64,000 nt of DNA from Xylocopa sonorina. Its lineage: Eukaryota; Arthropoda; Insecta; Hymenoptera; Apidae. Location of the stretch: NCBI RefSeq assembly GCF_050948175.1, contig NW_027490147.1:744001-808000 (forward strand). The letters are read 5' to 3'. The notes under the pieces are model-generated. The model was not told the origin of the DNA. It searched no databases and worked only from the letters and a program-made list of their open reading frames with translations. Position 1 is the stretch's first letter. Every line of letters starts with the position of its first letter. The translations under genes and the position numbers were made by a program. Of the stretch, positions 1-13,194 are shown in pieces.

Positions 1-1945
1 AAATGAGGTGGGACATCGCGTCTAATGCAGTATTAGTACACCATTCCTTCGACATGTAGATATCTAGAAACGCTATCCCTTTGCAAGGGAGTGTAGAAAT
101 CAAATTCTTCTGAAGTATAGAAGAAATAAGCGTAACGCGTTGCATTGAATACTACTTCTTAAATTAAACATTGAAATGAGATTCCACATCGCGATGACTG
201 GAGTACTATAACCCTATTGCTTCGATACGTAGATATCTAGAAGCGTAGATATCTAGAAGATGCCTTTGCAATGAAGTATAGAATTCACATTCTTTTGAAG
301 GGTAGAAGCAAATAAGCATAATGCGATGCATAGAGCGTTACAAGCTACTTACTTACTTTGAACAGTTTAAAAGCAATGCGATATTGCGATGCATGAAGCA
401 TGAGAAATCAAATGCTTCGACACTTGCAGCCCTAGAATCGCAATTACCTGGCAAAGAAGTGTACGATTCACATTCTGCTGGTGTGTTGAAGCAGATAAAC
501 ATAACGCGTTGCATTGATTATTACATCTTATGATGAAACATAGAAATGAGATGCAATATCATGTTCTATGAAGCACTAGTACTCAATTGCTTCGACACGT
601 AGACATCTAGAAACGCTATCCCGTAGCACGGAAGTGTGGAACTTACATTCTTTTGTAGTGAAGAGGAGATAAAAATAATGCGTTGCATTAAATATTACAC
701 CTTATCGTGAGATATAGGAATGAGATGCGATATCACGTTTCATGAAGCATTAGAACTGTATTGCTCAAAAACGTAGACATCTAGAACCGCTACCGTAGCA
801 AGGAAGTGTGGCATTTACATTCTTTTCAAGTGCTGACGAGATATACACAAGGCGATGGGTTGAATTACATCTTATCATGTAACATTAGTGAGATGCTATA
901 TCTCGTTTTATGAAGCATTAGAACTCTATTGCCTCGATATATAGACATCTAGAAACGCTATTCCGTAGCAAGGAAGTGTGGTCGTGTAATTCTTTTGAAG
1001 TGTTTGACGAGATATACATAATGCGTGGCATTGATATTACATCTTATCGTGATACATAGAAATGGGATACGATATCGCGTTTTATGAACCATTAGGACTC
1101 CATTGCTTCGATACGTAGAAATCTAGAAATGCTATTCCGTTAAAGGTCAGTTTAGGATTCACATTCTATTCACGTTTAGAAGCAGATAGACATAACGCGC
1201 TGCATTGAAATTACATCCTACCATAAAACATTGTAATGAGACGCAACATTGCGTTGAATGGAGCAGTAGAAGTATATTTCATTGGCATGCAGATAATATG
1301 GAGCGCCATCTTGAATTGTATATTTTTCATTCTTTTGAAGAGCTCCAGCAGATAAGCATAATGCTATGCATTGAAGGCTATAGCATTCTCACTTTGAAAC
1401 GTTGAAATGAGTAGTACCATCGCATTGCATGTAGAACTAGCACTATACTGCTTTGAGACGCAGACACTACGAAGCGCCGTCTCGTTGCATGAAACTATAG
1501 AATCCACATGCATTTGAAGTGCAGAAGCATATAAGCATAATGCTATAGATAGAAGATTACGGCTTAAATACTTTGAAACGTTGAAACTAGATACCCCATC
1601 GGTTTACGTGGAACATTCTAATGCTACTGCTTTGACCCGTAGACAATACGAAGCGCCATGCCGTTGCCTGAAGCTGTATAATTCACATTCATTTGATGAC
1701 TAGAAGCAGTTAAGCATAATGCTATGCATAGGGGATTACAGCTCGCTTACATTGAAACGTTGAAATGCGTTGCGCCAACGTATTGCATGGAGCATCGGAA
1801 CTCTCTTGCTCTGACACGTAGACACTATAAAGCACCATTTCGTTTCAAGGAACTGTAGAATTCTCATTCTTTTGAAGTGCAGAAGCAAATAAGTATACAG
1901 CGATGCACAGAACGGTACAGCTTTCTTACTCTGAAACTTATCGCT
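1..1945 (+). repeat. Satellite array, orientation A (about 178-bp monomer)
   Basis: Head-to-tail tandem repeats. The recurring landmark is GAAGCAGATAAGCATAATGC followed by a GCATTG/GCATAG box, an ACAGCTTACTTACTTTGAAA-like stretch, ATGAGATGCG and CACATTCTTTTGAAG. Positions 1 to about 1250 carry subfamily II (CATCTAGAAACGCTATCC, GCAAGGAAGTGT). From about 1250 to 1945 the array is subfamily I (TATGAAGCGCCATCCCGTTGC-like). Monomers differ from each other by many substitutions, so the array is old. Short open frames here are chance runs and change phase between monomers. The role is unknown; monomer length and organisation suit pericentromeric satellite. Confidence 0.9.
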
Positions 1946-2819
1946 TTTACGATTTAGAAGAATAAGAATTTGCAGTTTCCTACAACGAGATGGCGCTTCA
2001 CAATATCTGTGTCTCATTGCAATAGAGATCTGCAATAGAGACTGCTCCAAGTAATGCGATGGCGCATTTCAATTCAACGTTTCAAAGTTAGTAAGCTATT
2101 AATTTATATGTATAGCTTTATGTTTATCTGCTTCAGCGCATCATAAGAATGTGGATTCTTCAGTTCCAAGCAACGGGATGGCGGTTCGTATTGCCTGCGT
2201 GTCAAAGTAATTGATGCCTAATGATCCATGAAATCTGATGGCGCATTTCATTTCAATGGTTCAATCCAACGAGACTGTAATCTTCTGTGCGTAGCATTGT
2301 TCTTGTCTGTTTGTACACTTGAAAAGAATGTGAACTCTACTGTTCCTTGCTATGGGATCTCGCTACATTGTGTCTTCGTGTCAAAGCTATTGAAATCTAA
2401 ATGCTCCATGTGTCTCGATGGCGCGACTCATTTCTACGATTCAAAGTATGTGTGTAATGTTCTATACATCTTATTATCCATATAAGCTTCTACGCGTCAA
2501 ATGAATGTGAATCGTACAGTCGCTTGTAACGACATTACGACTCATTGTGTCATCGTGTCAATGCAATAGAGTTCTAATGCTTTATGCATGGCGATAGCGT
2601 ATATCATTTCAGCGTCTCAAAGTAAGCAGTTTGTAATGCAACATGTATCGCATTATGCATATCTGTTTCTGCGCATGAAATCAATGTGATTCCTGTATTT
2701 GCTTGCAACGGGATGGCGTTTCTTGGTGTCTGTGTTTCAAGGCAATAGAGTTTTAGTCCTTCAGGCAACGGGATGGCGCATATTATTTCGACGTTTCAAA
2801 GTAGGTAGGTTGTAATGTC
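1946..2819 (-). repeat. Satellite array, orientation B
   Basis: The same satellite as the preceding stretch, now reverse-complemented (landmarks CTTCTACGC-TTCAAAAGAATGTG, GGGATGGCG, TAGAGTTCTAATGC). The switch lies near 1935-1960, where an orientation-A monomer ends after its ACTCTGAAAC box. The array stops in mid-monomer at the CTAC duplication of the gypsy element and resumes at 7778. Confidence 0.88.
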
Positions 2820-4139
2820 CTACTGTTACGTTCTTGCGGTATCAATTTTCCGTTGTCCTTGAGGCTAAAACGACACTGTCCTAGTTTTCGAATTCGGTCC
2901 GGTTTGAAACGAGTGTGACCGGGTCTGTCGATTCTGACAAACGCGCGTGCCGTAACGGCTCTGAAGGCGAATAAAGAAAGGATTTTCACTTACCTTTGTG
3001 TTGATTTCTCTATGCTGCATTCAAATACGTCAGCCTTCGAGGATCGTTTTCTGGAATTGAGGTGGCGTGCGGCGTAGCAAGAGAGATGGTTACCCTAATC
3101 AGCGATCAACCGGCTTGGCAGCGGCTGTCTGGAAGCGATTTCGAAACAGCGGGTACGATAATGGATGCAACAAGTCGTTGCGGAATGAGTACGGCTGGAG
3201 TATTACAGATATATTCGTGTATTAAGAAGCGAAGTAAATTCTTCCTCTTGGCGCAACGAGTCCGTTTAGATACCTTCGTTCCGCTCATACGTTCTACCTT
3301 TTCGCCGAATTTAGACGGAGATCGCTAAACGATAGGAGCTGGTTCGCACTATCGCAACTCTTCAACACCGTGGCAACTACTTGAGGTCGAAGCAGAACTC
3401 GGAATTATAATCCAGAACTAGCATTATGTGTAGTAAAAATAAAATAAAGTGTATTCTAAGTGTTTAATACAGTGAGTAATTATTCTAAATATAAGCTAAG
3501 TCACAAAAAGGAAATAGAAATTATACTACGAATTTAGAACTAGTAATCTTATGGAGGCAGCGAGATTACCCTATGGCGCGACTTGGAGCAGAAAACTTGC
3601 TCGGGTGAGAATCTGAAATCGATTCACACCTCCCAAAATGCGTTAAAAACCTCCTCGACAAGGGGGAGTAAGAGACACCCGAGTGGGGTCTTGCGTTCCG
3701 TGATGAGAGACGCGGCGAGTGCCGCTGTGGTGGCCGCGTACTCGCGCATCGCGGCGCATCAATTCTTCGTAACTTAAGAATATAAAATATAATGTGGACT
3801 TAGAAATTATGGCTTAAAAGTTAATTGTGTGTAATCTTTGGTTTGCTGTCAGCTCGGTATGGATTGCAGCTTGTCTCTTTTGTGCTGGAGGAGTCTGCTC
3901 CTCCCTGATGTTTCTCTGATCTCTCGGATGCTGTGGATGCTGTCGATGTTGCGGGTACTGCGGATGCTACACCTGCACTATGTGTGGTTGCACTTTATTT
4001 CTTCGTTGCTATTTGTTCGTTCCCTACAATCACTGATTCTATTACCTTTATTTTTCTTAAGATTTTCAGTTTTTTGTTTGTACTTTTCACTAATTTTTAC
4101 ATTCATATTCATTTTCATTCGTGCATTCATCGCTGCAAG

Positions 4140-7018
4140 CGTTTACCATGTTTAAATTTGTTCGCATGCACAACCTTGTGCCTTTCCTTAAAATTGATTT
4201 TGACGTTATTGTTGACTAGACTTTCCCAGATTTTGCACTACCCTGTGTACTGCGATTGGAATTTGTGTTTTAAATGGTCGAGGAGCGAAGAAACCCATTG
4301 GCCTATTTGGAAATTGTTCACATTTTGTTTTTTGTTATAATAGTATTTGGCGCGTGTCTTTGCAGCATCTGGATGCGTTTTTGAGATTTCCTGCGAAGTG
4401 TGTATTCTGTCGTTTAATTAGTTTAAGTATGCGGCATTGGCTTCGTTCTCAGACGTATCTTTAAATGGAATGGCAGAAAGAGTTCTCGCTACTTTTCCGA
4501 AAACTAACTCGTATGGAGTATAACGTGGTCCCTCATAAGTGCTGATATTGTAACTAAACATCGCGTATGGCAGCCATTTCTCGCAACTATTTGGGTTTCA
4601 TATAAATTGCTTCAGGTATTCGGCTAACACGTAGTGAGATAGTTTACATTGAGGAATTTAAATAATTGGACCCTTGATCAGTTAATATTCCTTTAGAGCA
4701 TCCGAATTTACAGGTAAAGTTAGTAATGAATGTGTCAGCTGTGCCGACAGCAGTGGTTCTTTTCAGAGGAATTGCAAGGGAATATTTGGTGAGGAGATCT
4801 TGTATAGTCAATATATTCGTGTATTCGTCTAAGGTGGGGGGTAGTGGTCCCATAACGTCTATTGATAACATTTTGGACGCTGTTCCTGGACTTTCGGTAA
4901 GTGTTAATGGTTGGCAAGTCTTGACACGTGTTAGTTTCAATTTTTGGCACTGATAGTAATTACTTATATATTTCTGTATCTCTTGTCTCATATTTGGCCA
5001 ATAGAGTTCCTCCCAAGGTACTTGAACGAGACCTTGACAGACTGTAATTTATATGTTTGATTTGGAAAAGAGATCTTTGAGTATTCTTCTAATTTGAGAC
5101 AATGATATTGTGCTTACCACGGTTTGTGTGATGCTAAAGGATTCTAACTAAAGGTGATTCTAAGAGAATTTGGCTGTCGATTTGTTTTGTCTCGTGATCG
5201 GATACTGCTAAAGAAATCTGAAAATAGTTCCCGCAAGGACTTACTTTAGATATTTCTAGATTTATATTTTCTTTGTGTTGAAAGTATCTTCCTGCGTTTT
5301 GCAAATCGCGTGCGCCCGTGTCAATAGGTAACTTCGTTGTGTAATAAATACTGCGACGTTGTCGTTCCTCGCGGATAAAGAGTCTTTCGTCGTGTTGAAA
5401 AGGGGGCGTTGTCCGTCTGTGCGTAGGTAGTCTGTCGATAAGTTAGTTGGTGATGTTGTCGGTAACGTGGGAGGTGGATTTTCTGTTCGTAAATGATGTT
5501 GGTTCATATTATTCAATGAGGATGTTGGTGTAGGATGCGGCGGAGGTGGAGGTTTGGAAGATCTTGGAATTGGAATGTCGAGGATACCTTCGTCGGAGTC
5601 GCTGGAATAGAAAATAGAATTTACGCTGACCGGATTGCGTGACAGAGCTTCGGCATTCATATTTACCTTTCTTGACTTGTACACAATCTCGTACTCGTAC
5701 TCTGGCAGTTTAAGGCGCTAATGGACGAGTCTGCTAGATGGATCTTTTACAGAATTCATCCAGACCTACGGCCAGCTGTCTGTGATGAGCATAAAAGATC
5801 TCCCGTCAATGTACGGTCTGAAATAATGGATAATGTAAATGATTGCTAAGCACCCCTTTTTGATTGTTGAAGAATTTAATTCTGCGTTATTTAGTAAATG
5901 AAAAGTATACGCGATCCGGTGGTCCCTACCAACTGGGTCCTGGTTGAGAGCGGCGCAGATAGCGTTGGTGGATGCGTCTGATTTGATTATAAATGGTTTC
6001 TTGAGATTTTGAGTTTTGCTTTCGGAGATTGGTTATGGCTTAGCAATGGAAGAAAAATTAGAAATGAAACGACGATAGTATCCTGCGTGTATTAGGAATT
6101 GCTGTATTTGCTTGGGATTTTGCGGACGTGGAAAATCTTTAACGATTCGCACTTCATTGCGGTCAGATTTGACGCCATTTTCGCTGATTATGGGTCCTAA
6201 ATAATTTACTTCGCAGTGCAGAAATTCGCATTTGTCCGGCTATAGGACAAAATTTGCGTTTCGAAAACATTCGGCTAATTTATTGAATTTAATTTCGTGT
6301 TCTTGTAATGAACTTGCATATAAAACAATGTCATCGCGATAAACGTGCGTTTCATTGTCTTGTAAACCAGTTAAAGCATAATCCATCAGCCATTGGAAAG
6401 TTGCTGGGGCGTTACGGAGTGCGAACGGCATTCTTTAGAACTTGTAGTGGCCATGGGGTGTAGAAAATATAGTTTTCGCGGAGTCGGACGCGGACATAGG
6501 GATTTGATGAAATCCACTCGCTACGGCGAACGTGCTAAATTATTTCGCACTACCTAGCTGGTCTAATATCTTCATAATGCACGGGAACGGATACGCGTCG
6601 GCAATCAATTTTTCATTAAGACTAATAATCTATAACTACCTTCCACCGTTTGTTTCCAGTGGAGTCCGGCTTTTTCGGTACTACCCAGAGCGGAGAATTA
6701 TACGACGATTTTGATGGCTGAATGTTAATTTTCTAACAATTGTCCTACCTGTCATTGAATTTCTTCTTTGTGGATTGGCGGAAAATATTGTTTTACATTC
6801 ATCGATTGGTCATTTATTGTGGAAATGCGGTGTTCAGTTACTTTTGTAAGACCTAATTTATAGCCAGGAAGATGAAATAGATCTTGATTAATAGCAATGA
6901 GTTCATATATGTTATCTTTCTCCTTGGCATTGAGATGGTTTAAGCGGAGTGATGCAACTATTTCGTCGAAACGGTTCTGGGGTCGCGATCCGAGTTTCGC
7001 TCGAGTGTCTGCGCGCAT
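4140..7018 (-). pseudogene. Ty3/gypsy pol remnant (RT, RNase H, integrase)
   Basis: Read on the minus strand the domains follow gypsy pol order in several frames. A pre-RT linker spans 7018-6752. A reverse transcriptase piece spans 6431-6240, with PFALRNAPATFQ and an altered catalytic box YRDD instead of YVDD or YMDD. The RNase H to integrase linker (5684-5262) holds NADALSRNP-like NAEALSRNP. The integrase core (4991-4644) has DVMGPLPP and DQGSNY. Its C-terminal part continues to about 4400 with TPYELVFGK and then QYTG...NVKI...KVVHANKFK at about 4330-4150. Stops and frameshifts separate the pieces, so no functional polyprotein can be made. Family assignment is firm; the lineage within gypsy is not. 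Confidence 0.8.
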
Positions 7019-7227
7019 TCGTTTCTAGGGAACGATCTATTTCCTCTATCTGACATGCGGCTGTTTATGCTACGCTGTGCATTATTGTTAGTGTTTGAAA
7101 AAAAATTAGTGGAATTTTCGACGTTATCATTGGAGGATTTATTACGTTTGGATGAATTGTTTAGAACTGTGCGGTGATTGTGGAATTTTATCGTGCGAAA
7201 CAGTGCTTCTGGCTCTGTGACATTTGT

Positions 7228-7575
7228 TTTAGTTGTACGCGATAGATTAAATATAGATTTAATTGTGATTTAATTGTACGCGATAGATTAAATGTAGACA
7301 TGTACGCGAGGATTTATAGAATTTGGAGTGCAAGATTCAGTGGATTTAGTAATGATACTTGCGTATTATATAGCAGGATTAGAAGGCAGTCATTTTGGAC
7401 TGGATACAGAGGATTTACAATAGTAATTAGGTAGAGTTAGTATGCATGCAGGAAACGGCAGATTTAGTATAATTTGTAAAATTAGTATGCATGCGGGAAA
7501 CAGCGGATTCAGAGGAATTAATATGCTTACGGGAAACTGCGGTTTAAGAGGAATTAATATGAATCATAAATACGC
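7228..7575. repeat. Short imperfect tandem repeats in gypsy 5' region
   Basis: Two small repeated modules are visible. Around 7230-7300 GTACGCGATAGATTAAAT occurs twice. At about 7435-7560 the module ATTAGTATGCATGC-GGAAAC-GC is repeated three times with variation. They lie in the presumed 5' LTR or leader of the gypsy copy. Confidence 0.5.
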
Positions 7576-7777
7576 GAGTACATTGAAAGGCGAAATTCTG
7601 GAATGAGTTGGTGAGAGAGAGACGGTGAATCGCTATATGTGTGCGAGCGAAGTGATGACCGAAGGCTGTGGTGTAAGAGAGCCTATGATTTGTGGCTACG
7701 GACCACTTGTAGTTTAGGAGCGTGAAGCTGTTGGTGGCTTAAGAGGGTAGCAGGTGGTACGCCTGACGTCACACTAC

Positions 7778-10140
7778 GCATCGCATTATGCATTACAGCT
7801 TCTACGCTTCAGAAGAATATAAATCCTACAGTTACTTGCAAGGGAATTGCACTTCATAGTGTCTGTAGTTAAGAGCAATGCAGTTCCACTGCTTTCTGCA
7901 TCGCGATGTCACATAAAATTTCACCGATTCAAAGTAAGTGGGTTGGAATGTTCTATGCATCACATTATGCATATCTGCTTCGACGCTTCAAAATAATGTG
8001 AATCATATAGTTGTTTGCAACAGGACAGCGTTTCGTAGTGTCTGTGTTTTAAAGCAGTAGAGTTCTAATGCTTTTGCGTCGTGATGGCGCATATCATTTC
8101 AACGTATCAAAATGAATAGGTTGTAATATTCTATGCATCGCATTATGCATATCTGCTTCAACGCTTCAAAAGAATATGGATCCTACAGTTGCATGTAACG
8201 GGATCGCGTTTCATAGTGTATGCATTCCAAGTAATAGAGTACTAATAACCTATCCATCGTGATTGCAAATTTCATTTCAGTGCTTTAAAGTAAGTAGGCT
8301 GTAATGTTTTATGTAAGGCATGCTTATCTGTTTCTACTCATCAAAAGTATGTGGTTACGGCAGTTTCATGCAACGGGATAGCCCTTCTAAGCGTCTACGC
8401 GTCAAAGCAATAGAGTACTAAAGTTACAAGCAACGTGGTAGCGATCCTGTTTTGCACGTTTCAATGCAAGTTTTATAGTTCTATAAAACGTAAAAGTGCT
8501 TATCTGCTTCTACACATCAATGAATGTAATTGCATGCAACGCAATTGTGCATCTTCATTCTACGTGTCAAAGTATGTATGGTGTTAGATTCTGTACAACA
8601 CAATTATGCTTACTAGATTCTACAATACAATTTATGTTATTTCTACGGACTCATATATCTATAATGCGCTTACTTCGAAAAGTTAACACTTAGAAGCGTT
8701 ATACAGATACATAGATCTATAGAAATTATATATATAGTAACGTAGAAGCAAATAAGCGTAATTGCGTTATATGGAACCTTCCAACTTACTTACCTTGAAA
8801 CGTAGAACCAAGAAGCGAGATCTAATACTTTGTGCTTTGCGATGGCGCATTTCATTTCAACGTTTCAGTGTAAATAATTTGTTATACTCTATGTTTCGCA
8901 TTATGCTAATCAGCTCTTCCAGTTCAAAAGAATGCGAACCCTACAGTTTCATGATACGCGATTGAGGTTCTACGTTACCACGTGACAAACCAATATAGTT
9001 CTAATTCCTAACGTAAATAGATGGCGCAACATATTTTAACATTTCAGTAAATTGTAATGCTCTATGCAACGCATTATGCTTCTCCTCTATGGTTCAAAAC
9101 AATATGACATCATCTGTTGCTTGCATCGGGATGGCGTTTCGTAGTGTTTGCGTTTCCAAGAAATAGAGTTCTAACGGTTTATGCATCATCATATCGATTT
9201 ATGCATATCAGTTCAAAGTAAGCAGCTTGTAATCGCCGATCGATTGCAATCAGATGGCGCATATCAGTTCAAAGTAAGTATGTTGTAATGTTCTAGGCAT
9301 CGGAAAATGCATATCTGTTTCTACGCTTCAAAAAAGTGTGAATCCTACAGTAGCTTTTAACGGAATGGCATTTCATATTGTCTGAAATTCATATCAACAG
9401 AGTTCTAATGCTTTATGCATTGCGATGGCGCATATCGCTCCAACGGATCCAAGTAGGTAGGTTGTAACGATCTATGCTTCGCATTATGCATATCTCCCTA
9501 TACGCTTCAAAAGAATGCGATATCTACAGTTGCTTGTAACAGGTTGGCGTTTCATCATGTCCGTGTGTCAAAGTAATAGGGTTCTAATGCTTTATGCATC
9601 GAGATGTCATATTATTTCACCGATTCAGAGTGAGTAAGCTGTAATGTTCTATGCATCGCGTTATGCTTGTCTGCTTCTACACCAAAAAGGAATGTGAATT
9701 TTATAGTTCCTTGAACGAGGTTGTGCTTCATATTGTCTACGAGTCGAAACGATAGATATCGTATGCTCCATGCATGGAATGGCATATCTTATTTCAATTT
9801 CTCAAAGTAAGCAAGTTGGAATGTCCTATGTAGTGCATTATGCTTATCTACTACTATACCTCAAAAGTATATGTTTTCTACAATTTCTAGAATTGTGAGC
9901 TGTAATCTTCTAGGAATAGCATTATACTTATCAGCCTATACACTTCAAATGAATGTTAGTTCAGTTACATGCAGCGGGGTGGCGCTTCATAGTGTCTGCG
10001 GGTCAGAGCGATGGTGTCCATGTAAGGCGTTGGCGCATCTCATTTCAACGTTCCAAAGTAAGTAATCTGTAATCTTTTATGCATAGCATTAGGCTTACCT
10101 GCTTTTACACTTTAAATGTATGTGAATTATCTCCTATATT
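7778..10140 (-). repeat. Satellite array, orientation B
   Basis: Tandem satellite monomers, mostly in orientation B, continuing the monomer split by the gypsy element. A short patch at about 8700-8825 reads in orientation A (AGCAAATAAGCGTAATTGCG, ACTTACTTACC-TTGAAACG) before B resumes, so there is a small local inversion. Monomers are divergent and there is no coding content. Confidence 0.87.
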
Positions 10141-10815
10141 AACTATTATCTGACTTTAAAACTTTGAAATGGGATACGCCATCACGTAGCATGGAGCATT
10201 AGAATTCCGTTGCTTTGACTCCCAGACATTATGAAGCGCCCTCCCGTATCAAGAAACTGTAGAGTATACACTATTTTGAAGTGTAGAAGCAGGTAAGCAT
10301 AATGTTAAGCACAGAAGATTATTACAGCACACTGAATTTGATACGTTGAAGGAACTTGCGACGTCACATTGCATGGAGCATTATAAATCTATTACTTTGA
10401 TACGTTGACAATATGAAGCGCAATCCTGTTTCATGAAACAGGAGAATTGACATTCATTTGAAGTCTAGAAGCAGATGCGCACAGTGCTATGCATAGTAGA
10501 TTACAGCTTACTTACCTTGAAACGTTGTAGTGAGATGCGGCAACGCATTGTATAGGGACTTGATACTGTGTTGCTCTGACATTCATACTCTATGGAAGTT
10601 ACATTCCTTTGACGTGTAGAAGCAGATAAGTGTAATACTATGTTTAAAAGATAACAGCTTACTTAATTTTAAGCAATGACATGAGATTCGACATTGCATT
10701 GCATGGGGCATTAGAACTGTACTACAGAGTCACGTAGACAATATGAAGCCCATTCCTGTTGCGCAGAGCTCTATTCTATGGAAGCGTAGAAGCAAATAAG
10801 TATAATTCTATGCTT
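10141..10815 (+). repeat. Satellite array, orientation A
   Basis: Subfamily I monomers in orientation A (ACTTTGAAATGGGATACGCC, ACGTAGCATGGAGCATTAG, GTGTAGAAGCAGGTAAGC). They are bounded by orientation switches near 10135 and 10820. Confidence 0.85.
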
Positions 10816-10960
10816 GTTTCGTGCAACAGGAAGGGACTTCATAGTGTCTACCTGTTAAAGCTGCGGAGATCTAATGCTCCATGCAATGCGATAGCGCAAC
10901 TGAATTCAACGTTTGAAAGTAAGTAAACTATAATCTTCTATGCATAGCATCGCATCTCAT
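10816..10960 (-). repeat. Satellite fragment, orientation B
   Basis: Less than one monomer in orientation B (GGGACTTCATAGTGTCTACC through CTATGCATAGCAT), ending where AT-rich piggyBac-flanking DNA begins. Its left boundary matches that of the B fragment at 15926. Confidence 0.8.
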
Positions 10961-11179
10961 TATTGTACAACATTATTATACAACAATATTTATTCCTTTA
11001 TGTGATAATTATTAAAACGTAGAAATGTAAAAAAAATTCATAACAGCTTTATAAACTTAACTGCTTTTTATAAAATAACTCCATCTAATTAAATTTCGCA
11101 TACATTTAATATTTCTTTATTTGATGAGAAGTAGCAAAACAGTTCCCCAAGTGTAATGTAACGTTGCAAGTTTTGTACA

Positions 11180-12760
11180 TTAATCTTGTGGTTTTTCTGG
11201 TACAATGTAAATAGCATACAAGTGGCTTCTTCTTCTTTTACGTTCATTATTTGGAGATATTGCGATCAATTGGTGGTATTTTAAATTTGCTGAAAGTCTG
11301 CGAATTGGATCATGATGATAAGTCAGTGTTGCAGGATTTTCAAAATTCCCTTCGGTGTCTCTGTATCTTGTATCCAATATCTTGCTATATGCAGCAGGAA
11401 GTCACGAAATGCCAGAGTTTTACCACAACTTACGTTCATGTGTCTATGTACTTTAAACGCATTGAACAAACTGCAGTTAAAAAGATACAATGCAACCGTT
11501 TTAGACCACTTTGGAGTCTTTCTGAATATGGGGCAACAGCTTAAATATTGATCAGTTCAGTCCACTCTATTCATATGCTGATTATAATAAAAAATACATG
11601 GAGGTTTTGGAATCGGTCGGCCAGTTTTTCTACAAATCTTTCCAATGTCCACAAATTCAGCATTGTGAATTGTAGATATCATTTGGACAACTCTGTTTTT
11701 CAACGCTTTCTCTGAACTGCAAAAGTATTTCCCCTTGTCGTTTATACAAAGGTACTGATTTTTCAATTTCGCATTTTTTAAGGAATCTGGTAGTCCTCCA
11801 TCAAGCCTTATTGTTCCACACACTCGGACTTGTTTCAAAAGTAGTTCTTTTGCGAGGGCAACACCATTGTACAGATTATACATATAGAGATGGTGCCATT
11901 TTCTAAAGGGACGTCTCAATAATTCCATTATTGTGATGTTTAAACTTTGTCCAACGCCACAATAAAGTTTAAAACTCGAAATATATCCACTAGCAGAATC
12001 GCACAGCATTCGGATAAGAATACCATATTTCTTAATTTTGGATGGATTATAAGTTTTAAACATAAGCCTTCCGCACTACGGTACCATACCTTCGTCAATA
12101 CAAATGCTTTATGAAGGATTGAAATTTTTTTCAAATTTTTTGGAGAAATTGTCGATTAGATATTGTACTTTGGAGAGTTGGTTACCATCGGGAGGCATGT
12201 TAGCATTGTTTGCAAAATGAATGTGTGTCAATATTTGTCTGAATCTATTACGACTCATTGTCTTGGAAAATATTGGAGTCTCTATCAGTGAGCTTGTGGA
12301 CCAGTAATCATCCACTCTTGGTTTTTTTACAAGTCTCATTATAATTCTTAGTGTAAACCACTTTTTCAGCTATGCTACTGCTACATCGAGCAATTTGATA
12401 CTTTTTTTGCTGTTTATACTTGCCACAATTATGTGTGTGGTACCTGTTTGTTTCCGTGGCAATAAATTCAAATAAGTCGTTTCCAGTAAACATTTCTGCG
12501 AAATCATCGATCATACTTGTATTTATTGGAAACACAGTAGGACCCGGAGTACCTATAAAAGTTTCATTATTATTCAACTTCTGTCCAGTATGAATGCATT
12601 TCTTCGTCGCTTTCTTGAGAATAACTCAGCAAAGGCATGACCCGTCGTCTTTTTCGCACTCCGACACTGATATCGGAATATCGAAATCATTTCTCTCTTC
12701 GAAATCACAATCGCTAAGAACATCAAAAAGCACATCATCATAATTATCTACTAAACGATT
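11180..12760 (-). pseudogene. piggyBac transposase pseudogene 1 (DDE_Tnp_1_7 family)
   Basis: In family order on the minus strand there is an acidic N-terminus (about 12760-12600), then GTPGPTVFP and MFTGNDLFEF (12577-12450). Next come NRFRQILTHIHF (12339-12109), IDEGMVP followed by an in-frame stop where Trp is usual (about 12100-12080), and FKTYNPSKIKKYG. HHLYMYNLYN stands where the second catalytic Asp of LYMDN would be, so that Asp is replaced by Tyr. The third motif is YNQHMNRVD (11557-11600), interrupted by a stop. RRLSANLKYHQL near the C-terminus normally precedes the cysteine-rich domain, which is truncated. The copy cannot be catalytically active. The mutated residues are read directly; residue roles come from the family. 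Confidence 0.85.
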
Positions 12761-13019
12761 CTCTCCTTAGTAATCCATTATTATTAGGGAATATCTTCAC
12801 AATGCTACTGAAATTATAACATTTAAATTAACATACCTTGTTGCCTATCAATAAGCAAAAATTGAAATGCATTTCGTGAAAAAGTATTCAGTCCCTAGCG
12901 ATGGTATTCAGTCCCACCGAAGCGATTCAAAGTAAACTCTTCAGTAGTCAAAAGGTTTTACGTAATATAATTTTGTATCAGTTAAGAATCTGACATTCTA
13001 AAAAGTTTTGCAATTAGCT

Positions 13020-13185
13020 TGTCAATGGTACCACGTGGGAGTCACCGGCAAATAGCGACTGGCCTATCAATAGCACCATGTGAGCGTTACCGGCAAATAA
13101 CGACAGGCACATCAATGACACCACTTGAGTGTCACTGACAAACAACGTCTGGCCTGCCGATGGCACCACGTTAGTGTCACTGGTT
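13020..13185. repeat. 45-bp tandem repeat, about 3.6 copies
   Basis: Four successive units of the form ATCAATGGCACCACG-GAGTGTCACCGGCAAA-ACGACTGGCC are diverged from each other. They form the right margin of piggyBac relic 1, just before satellite resumes at 13195. They may be subterminal repeats of the transposon or an unrelated minisatellite. Confidence 0.75.
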
Positions 13186-13194
13186 GTGGAACTG

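Larger units (their letters stand above)
2824..7773 (-). mobile_element. Degenerate Ty3/gypsy LTR retrotransposon inserted in satellite
   Basis: The insertion begins TGTTACGTTC and ends GACGTCACA on the + strand. It is flanked by CTAC at 2820-2823 and 7774-7777, a 4-bp target duplication usual for Ty3/gypsy. Removing it joins the two satellite halves into one normal monomer. Coding is on the minus strand and contains only pol remnants (4140-7018). Positions 2824-4140 are the 3' region and presumed 3' LTR. Positions 7019-7773 are the 5' region, where gag and protease would be expected but are not recognisable. I could not align two matching LTRs, so LTR lengths are unresolved and an internal deletion or old recombination is likely. 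Confidence 0.75.
10961..13190 (-). mobile_element. piggyBac-type transposon relic 1
   Basis: AT-rich DNA between two satellite blocks encodes a broken piggyBac transposase on the minus strand. Clean TTAA-flanked termini were not found. The right side ends in a 45-bp tandem array (13020-13185). The left boundary is where satellite similarity stops. This is an old, inactive copy. Confidence 0.7.

Noticed and set aside
3838..4340. Hydrophobic + strand frames resembling membrane proteins
   Set aside because: They are antisense to the integrase C-terminal region and 3' part of the gypsy element. The Leu/Phe richness is the complement of Lys/Asn-rich coding.
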